From contig DFZJ01000181.1 in NCBI GenBank assembly GCA_002382045.1, positions 1 through 9,924 of the forward strand: a DNA stretch of 9,924 bases. The letters run 5' to 3'. Below are positions 6,505-9,924 of the stretch, piece after piece. Both the position numbers and the translations under genes were made by a program. The stretch is from Syntrophaceae bacterium UBA4059. GTDB lineage: Bacteria; Desulfobacterota; Syntrophia; Syntrophales; Smithellaceae. The stretch's first letter is position 1. Each line of letters opens with the position of its first letter. The notes under the pieces are model-generated. The model saw only the letters and a list, made by a program, of their open reading frames with translations, did no database searches and was not told where the DNA came from.

Positions 6505-6921
6505 GTGATTATTTACGATGTGAAATGTGAAAATGGGCACAAGTTTGAAGGCTGGTTTAAAGACCGCCAGGCCTTTCTTTCGCAAAACGCTCAGCGGCTG
6601 ATTTGCTGTCCTGTTTGTAACAGTTCACAAGTGGAAATAGCGCCTTCTTCCATTACCATTATGGGGAAGGATTCAAAAATGTCGGCTAAACAAGAGGATC
6701 GTGAGATTACCCCGGTACAGGCTCTTCAAATGTTGCATCAGTACATTGAAAACAACTTTGAAGATGTCGGGAATAAATTTGCCGAAGTGGCTGTTAAAAT
6801 TCATGAAGGTGATGAAGAAAAAAGAAATATAAGAGGGACAACGACACCGCAGGAAGAAACGAGCTTAAAGGAAGAGGGGATTTCGTTTGTGAAAATTCCT
6901 CTGCTCAAAATGGACAGCTGA
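6505..6921 (+). CDS. DUF1178 family protein (zinc-ribbon-like)
   Basis: 138 residues; function unknown. DUF1178 is recognised from MIIYDVKCENGHKFEGWF at the N-terminus, CCPVCNSSQVEIAPS (residues 34-48), and the conserved IENNFEDVGNKFAEVAVKIH (81-100) followed by GDEEKRNIRG and EEGISFVKIPLL. C8, H12, C35 and C38 are placed like the ligands of a small zinc ribbon; metal binding is inferred. No signal peptide or membrane segment is seen. Start is GTG 6505, with AAGAGAG at 6488-6494, because the family begins exactly at MI(V/I)YDL. It lies 91 nt upstream of the cysteine synthase-CysRS fusion on the same strand and may share a transcript with it. Confidence 0.88.
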   Translation: MIIYDVKCENGHKFEGWFKDRQAFLSQNAQRLICCPVCNSSQVEIAPSSITIMGKDSKMSAKQEDREITPVQALQMLHQYIENNFEDVGNKFAEVAVKIHEGDEEKRNIRGTTTPQEETSLKEEGISFVKIPLLKMDS

Positions 6922-6928
6922 ACCGCTA

Positions 6929-6956
6929 TTTTTAACCCGGATGAATTTTTGACCCG
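6929..6956 (+). repeat. Pair of 11-nt direct repeats before the cysteine fusion gene
   Basis: TTTTTAACCCG (6929-6939) and TTTTTGACCCG (6946-6956) differ at one base and start 17 nt apart. The second runs into a short inverted repeat, TTGAC-CC-GTCAA (6949-6960). All of it lies in the noncoding gap after the DUF1178 stop. Directly repeated boxes of this size can be regulator-binding sites; chance cannot be excluded. Confidence 0.45.
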
Positions 6957-6961
6957 TCAAG

Positions 6962-6983
6962 ATTCCTTTGCCGGCAAAGGAAT
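6962..6983. promoter_or_regulatory. 22-nt perfect palindrome upstream of the cysteine fusion gene
   Basis: The arm ATTCCTTTGCC is followed directly by its exact reverse complement GGCAAAGGAAT: 11 bp per arm with no spacer. It ends 29 nt before the ATG at 7013. As DNA it has the symmetry of a dimeric repressor site. As RNA it could fold into a 9-bp stem with a CCGG loop, but no T run follows, so it is not a normal intrinsic terminator on either strand. The structure is certain; the regulatory role is inferred. Confidence 0.6.
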
Positions 6984-7012
6984 GGCTTATTATCAATCAA
7001 CAGGTCGCTTTT

Positions 7013-9328
7013 ATGATAAACGCTTACACAAGTATTATTGATCGTATTGGCAACACCCCTCTTGTGGAAATAACAAGACTCAATCCCAATAAAAAGGTAA
7101 AAATTTTTGCCAAGCTGGAATCCGCCAATCCGGGTGGTTCCATTAAGGACCGCACGGCTTTGTTCATGATAGAGAATGCTGAAAAAAGGGGAGACTTGAA
7201 TCATGACAAGATTATTCTGGAAGCAACCAGTGGGAATACCGGCATAGGACTGGCCATGATTGCCGCGGCCAAAGGCTATAAGCTGTGTCTGACGATGTCT
7301 GAATCGGCCAGCGAAGAGCGAAAAAAAATTCTGCGGGCGATGGGCGCTGAATTATATTTTACGCCGGCTGCTCAAGGGACGGATGGCGCCATTGAAGTTG
7401 CCTACCGGATGCTCAGGGAGAATCCTGGCCGGTACTTTGGCACCGATCAATTTAATAATGAAGACAATATTGCCGCCCATTATTTTGGAACAGCACAGGA
7501 AATCTGGGATCAAACGGCAGGTCAAGTTACTGCGGTGGTCGCTGCACTCGGTACGACCGGCACTGCGATGGGCCTTTCCAAGAAGCTCAAGGAACTCAAT
7601 GAAAAGATCAGAATTATCGGCGTCGAACCTTATTTGCAGCATAAAATCCAAGGGCTCAAGAATATGCGGGAGTCTTACCGCCCGGGGATTTTTGATAAGA
7701 AGCGTCTCGATGAAAAAGTGAACATTCTGGACGAAGATGCTTTTGAGATGTCCCGCAGGCTTGCCCGCGACGAAGGCATCCTGGTGGGAATGAGTTCCGG
7801 CGCGGCTATGTTTGTGGCTGCCCAAAAGGCCAGCGAAATGGAAGAAGGTCTGATTGTGGTCATTTTTCCGGACAGCGGCGAGCGTTATTTAAGCACGGAA
7901 TTATTTACAGTCAAAGAAGAATTGGCTACGGTGAACCTTTATAATATTTTGCGCCGCTCAAAAACGCTTTTCCGGCCGCTGAAATCTCAAGAAGTGTTGA
8001 TGCGTACCTGTGGCCCAACCGTTCATGACGCGCCCCATCTGGGAAATTACCGGCGCCTGGTGGTGTCTGATTTGCTTGCCCGGTATTTGACATTTAAAGG
8101 CTATCGGGTCAAGCATGTAATCGATATAGTTGATTTCACTGACAAATCTATTCGCGGCTCGGAAAGAGCGGCGATGGAACTTGCGGATTATTCCAATAAG
8201 TATTTACAGGTTTTTCTGGATGATGCCCGACTTTTAAATATCCGTCCGGACAATATTTACGCGAAAGCTTCCGAAAATGTTGATGCCATGCTCAGGATTG
8301 TCGAGAAATTAGTCGATAAAGATTTTGCTTACGAGAAGCTTCATTCGGTGTATTTCGATATTTCCAAACTGTCGGATTATGGTCTTCTTTCCAATATTGA
8401 TTTGGCAAAAACCCGATTGGGTCGGTCGATTGATCTCGACGATTATGAGAAGGATAACCCGGCTGACTTTGCCCTCCTGAAAAGAGCCGGTCTGGGAGAG
8501 TTGAAAAGAGGAATTTATCATAAGACGAAGTGGGGCAATATCCGGCCAGGCTGGCATCTGGAGTGCGCGGCCATTTCTCAAAAATATCTGGGAACCGTTT
8601 ATGATATTCATATCAGCGGGTCTGATGAAACATTCCCCCACTGCGAAAATATCATCGCCATTAACAAGGCACATTCCGGTCATGGCGGGGCAAACTATTG
8701 GATCGGCGCTGAGATGATTCTCGTGGACGGACGAAAGATGTCGCGTTCTTTGCATAATGCCGTAACGATTGCCGATTTGCAGCAAAAGGGATACAACGGC
8801 AGGGATATCCGGTTTTTTCTGCTGGGGATGAATTACCGCAAGCCGCTCAATTTCTCTGAGAAAGCTCTGCAAATGGCGAGAAATACCATTAAAAAAATGG
8901 ATACTTTTATCTACCGTCTTAGCGCGATTAATGATGATGTTTTAAATTTTCCGGATGTTGATCAAGTCATTTACGACCTTCATCATGGCTTTGAGAAGGC
9001 GTTGGATGACGATATCAATATATCCGGTGCTTTGGCGGCGCTTTTTGATTTTATTGGAAAACTTAACGTACCTTTGACGGAGGGGAAAATAGGCAGGACA
9101 GATGCCCGGAAAGTTATTAATGCGCTTGATAAAATAAATGAAATACTGGGAATCATGGATTTTGGAAAACAGGCGCCCGATCCGGATATAAAAGAGCTGA
9201 TTCAAAAAAGAGATTCCGCCCGAAAGGCGGGACTTTGGCAGGAAGCAGATATGCTGAGAAATCAGTTGGCTGCGGCCGGTGTTGAGATTCTGGATAGTGA
9301 ACAGGGGACCATCTGGCGTTTTAAATAG
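7013..9328 (+). CDS. cysS: Fusion of PLP-dependent cysteine synthase and cysteinyl-tRNA synthetase
   Basis: 771 residues, two complete enzymes in one chain. Residues 1-300 are a fold-type II PLP enzyme of the cysteine synthase family: NTPLVE (14-19), NPGGSIKDR (39-47; K45 binds PLP), SGNTG (73-77), GTTGT (180-184), GMSSGAA (259-265) and PDSGERYLST (286-295). This part should make cysteine from an activated serine and a sulfur donor. Residues about 305-771 are a class I CysRS: CGPTVHDAPHLGN (333-345, HIGH-like), RPGWHLECAA (511-520), DIHISGSDETFPHCEN (531-546), KMSRS (575-579), then a DALR-type and anticodon-binding end finishing GTIWRF. Zinc ligands C333, C518 and H543 are kept, but the usual final Glu is I547 and a Cys sits at 544. 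The usual TDVDDK reads VDFTDK (373-378). Start ATG 7013 (AGG at 7002-7004) fits the family; TTG 6968 lies inside the palindrome. Confidence 0.93.
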   Translation: MINAYTSIIDRIGNTPLVEITRLNPNKKVKIFAKLESANPGGSIKDRTALFMIENAEKRGDLNHDKIILEATSGNTGIGLAMIAAAKGYKLCLTMSESASEERKKILRAMGAELYFTPAAQGTDGAIEVAYRMLRENPGRYFGTDQFNNEDNIAAHYFGTAQEIWDQTAGQVTAVVAALGTTGTAMGLSKKLKELNEKIRIIGVEPYLQHKIQGLKNMRESYRPGIFDKKRLDEKVNILDEDAFEMSRRLARDEGILVGMSSGAAMFVAAQKASEMEEGLIVVIFPDSGERYLSTELFTVKEELATVNLYNILRRSKTLFRPLKSQEVLMRTCGPTVHDAPHLGNYRRLVVSDLLARYLTFKGYRVKHVIDIVDFTDKSIRGSERAAMELADYSNKYLQVFLDDARLLNIRPDNIYAKASENVDAMLRIVEKLVDKDFAYEKLHSVYFDISKLSDYGLLSNIDLAKTRLGRSIDLDDYEKDNPADFALLKRAGLGELKRGIYHKTKWGNIRPGWHLECAAISQKYLGTVYDIHISGSDETFPHCENIIAINKAHSGHGGANYWIGAEMILVDGRKMSRSLHNAVTIADLQQKGYNGRDIRFFLLGMNYRKPLNFSEKALQMARNTIKKMDTFIYRLSAINDDVLNFPDVDQVIYDLHHGFEKALDDDINISGALAALFDFIGKLNVPLTEGKIGRTDARKVINALDKINEILGIMDFGKQAPDPDIKELIQKRDSARKAGLWQEADMLRNQLAAAGVEILDSEQGTIWRFK

Positions 9329-9368
9329 AGATATGTACGCGGGCGAAGAGAAGACAAGAGGATAAACG

Positions 9369-9917
9369 ATGGAATTAACAGATCAGGACAAAAAGGCACT
9401 TCTGGATATTGCCAAAAGAGCGATTATAGCGAAGGCCGGCAATAGAGAATTACCTAAATTAACAATGGAATTGCCGATCCTTAAGGAAAAAAGAGGCGCT
9501 TTTGTCACGTTAAAAAAAAGGGGACATTTGCGGGGTTGCATCGGCTATATTAAGGCGGTTAAGCCTCTTGGGGAGACGGTGCAGGAAATGGCTGTCGCCG
9601 CCGCCTTTCATGATCCCCGTTTCCCGTCGGTCAAGGGCGATGAAATCCGGGATTTGAGCTTTGAAATATCCGTTTTAAGCCCTTTGCAAAAGATGAAGAC
9701 TATTGATGACATTGAAGTCGGAAAACATGGCTTGTACATGGTCCGGGGGTATAACTCCGGTTTGCTTTTGCCACAGGTTGCCACCGAATATGGATGGGAC
9801 AGAGAAACATTCCTGAAAGAGACCTGCTACAAGGCAGGTTTGCCCCCCCAATCATGGAAAGACAAAGAAACTGACATCTATATTTTCTCTGCAGATTATT
9901 TCAGTGATAAGGAATAG
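9369..9917 (+). CDS. amrA: AMMECR1-domain protein, AmmeMemoRadiSam system protein A
   Basis: 182 residues, the normal length of bacterial AMMECR1 proteins. Diagnostic features are AFVTLKKRGHLRGCIGYI (44-61), with the invariant LRGCIG at 54-59, then AAAFHDPRFP (77-86), LSFEISVLSPL (96-106) and GLLLPQVATEYGWDRETFL (131-149). It is probably cytosolic, with no signal or membrane segment. In many bacteria and archaea this family is encoded with a MEMO-like protein and a radical SAM enzyme (AmmeMemoRadiSam). The chemistry is unsettled, and the partners are not in this window, which ends 7 nt after the stop. The start ATG has GAGGA at 9358-9362, 6 nt upstream. It follows the cysteine fusion gene by 40 nt on the same strand, so co-transcription is plausible. 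Confidence 0.9.
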   Translation: MELTDQDKKALLDIAKRAIIAKAGNRELPKLTMELPILKEKRGAFVTLKKRGHLRGCIGYIKAVKPLGETVQEMAVAAAFHDPRFPSVKGDEIRDLSFEISVLSPLQKMKTIDDIEVGKHGLYMVRGYNSGLLLPQVATEYGWDRETFLKETCYKAGLPPQSWKDKETDIYIFSADYFSDKE

Positions 9918-9924
9918 GTCCTGT

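Noticed and set aside
6949..6983. Intrinsic terminator for the DUF1178 gene formed by the palindromes
   Set aside because: No T tract follows either hairpin on the + strand, so a standard terminator call is not supported.
6982..7041. A 19-codon frame overlapping the fusion gene start, considered as a leader peptide
   Set aside because: It contains no cysteine codons, lacks a properly spaced ribosome site, and no alternative hairpins or T run for attenuation are seen.
1..9924. CRISPR array, transposon ends, prophage or phage-defence genes
   Set aside because: No spaced repeats, transposase, integrase, terminal repeats or defence domains were found on either strand; the gene content is housekeeping.

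Overview
The window reads as bacterial chromosome with dense coding and almost all genes on the + strand. The mix of families suggests a Gram-negative anaerobe of the Desulfobacterota (former Deltaproteobacteria), perhaps of the Syntrophales. The basis is a heptose kinase (LPS core), DUF4416 (which I associate mainly with that group), a yicC-gmk-rpoZ run, type IV pilus PilC, and an AMMECR1-family protein. This placement is inference from gene content, not from an alignment. I see no insertion sequence, prophage, CRISPR array or attachment site. No stretch longer than 300 bases lacks a gene.

Region 1 (about 1-5000) is one tightly packed run of seven genes. A short upstream gene tail and a weak terminator hairpin come first. 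Then follow rfaE1 (heptose-7-phosphate kinase), a DUF4416 gene (4-nt overlap), yicC (endoribonuclease family), gmk (guanylate kinase), rpoZ (RNA polymerase omega), pyrF (OMP decarboxylase, 20-nt overlap) and rlmB (SPOUT rRNA 2'-O-methyltransferase). Spacings from -20 to about +29 nt argue for one transcript joining envelope sugar supply, RNA turnover, nucleotide synthesis, transcription and rRNA modification. The order gmk-rpoZ-X-SPOUT methylase recalls E. coli gmk-rpoZ-spoT-trmH, with pyrF in the place of spoT.

Region 2 (about 5001-6410) holds a single pilC gene with its own good sigma-70 promoter (TTGAAA-17-TATGAT). A tRNA-Pro(CGG) gene on the - strand converges on it; only 7 nt separate the two ends, and an A9/T9 run lies at the junction.

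Region 3 (about 6411-9924) holds a DUF1178 zinc-ribbon-like protein, a 771-residue fusion of a PLP-dependent cysteine synthase with a cysteinyl-tRNA synthetase, and an AMMECR1-family protein (AmmeMemoRadiSam protein A). The fusion is the most unusual object in the window. One polypeptide appears to carry both cysteine synthesis and cysteine charging. Its synthetase half departs from the CysRS norm at the zinc site (PHCENI where PHHENE is usual) and in the TDVDDK-like segment. The fusion is preceded by a 22-nt perfect palindrome and a pair of near-identical 11-nt direct repeats, which together look like a cis-regulatory region.
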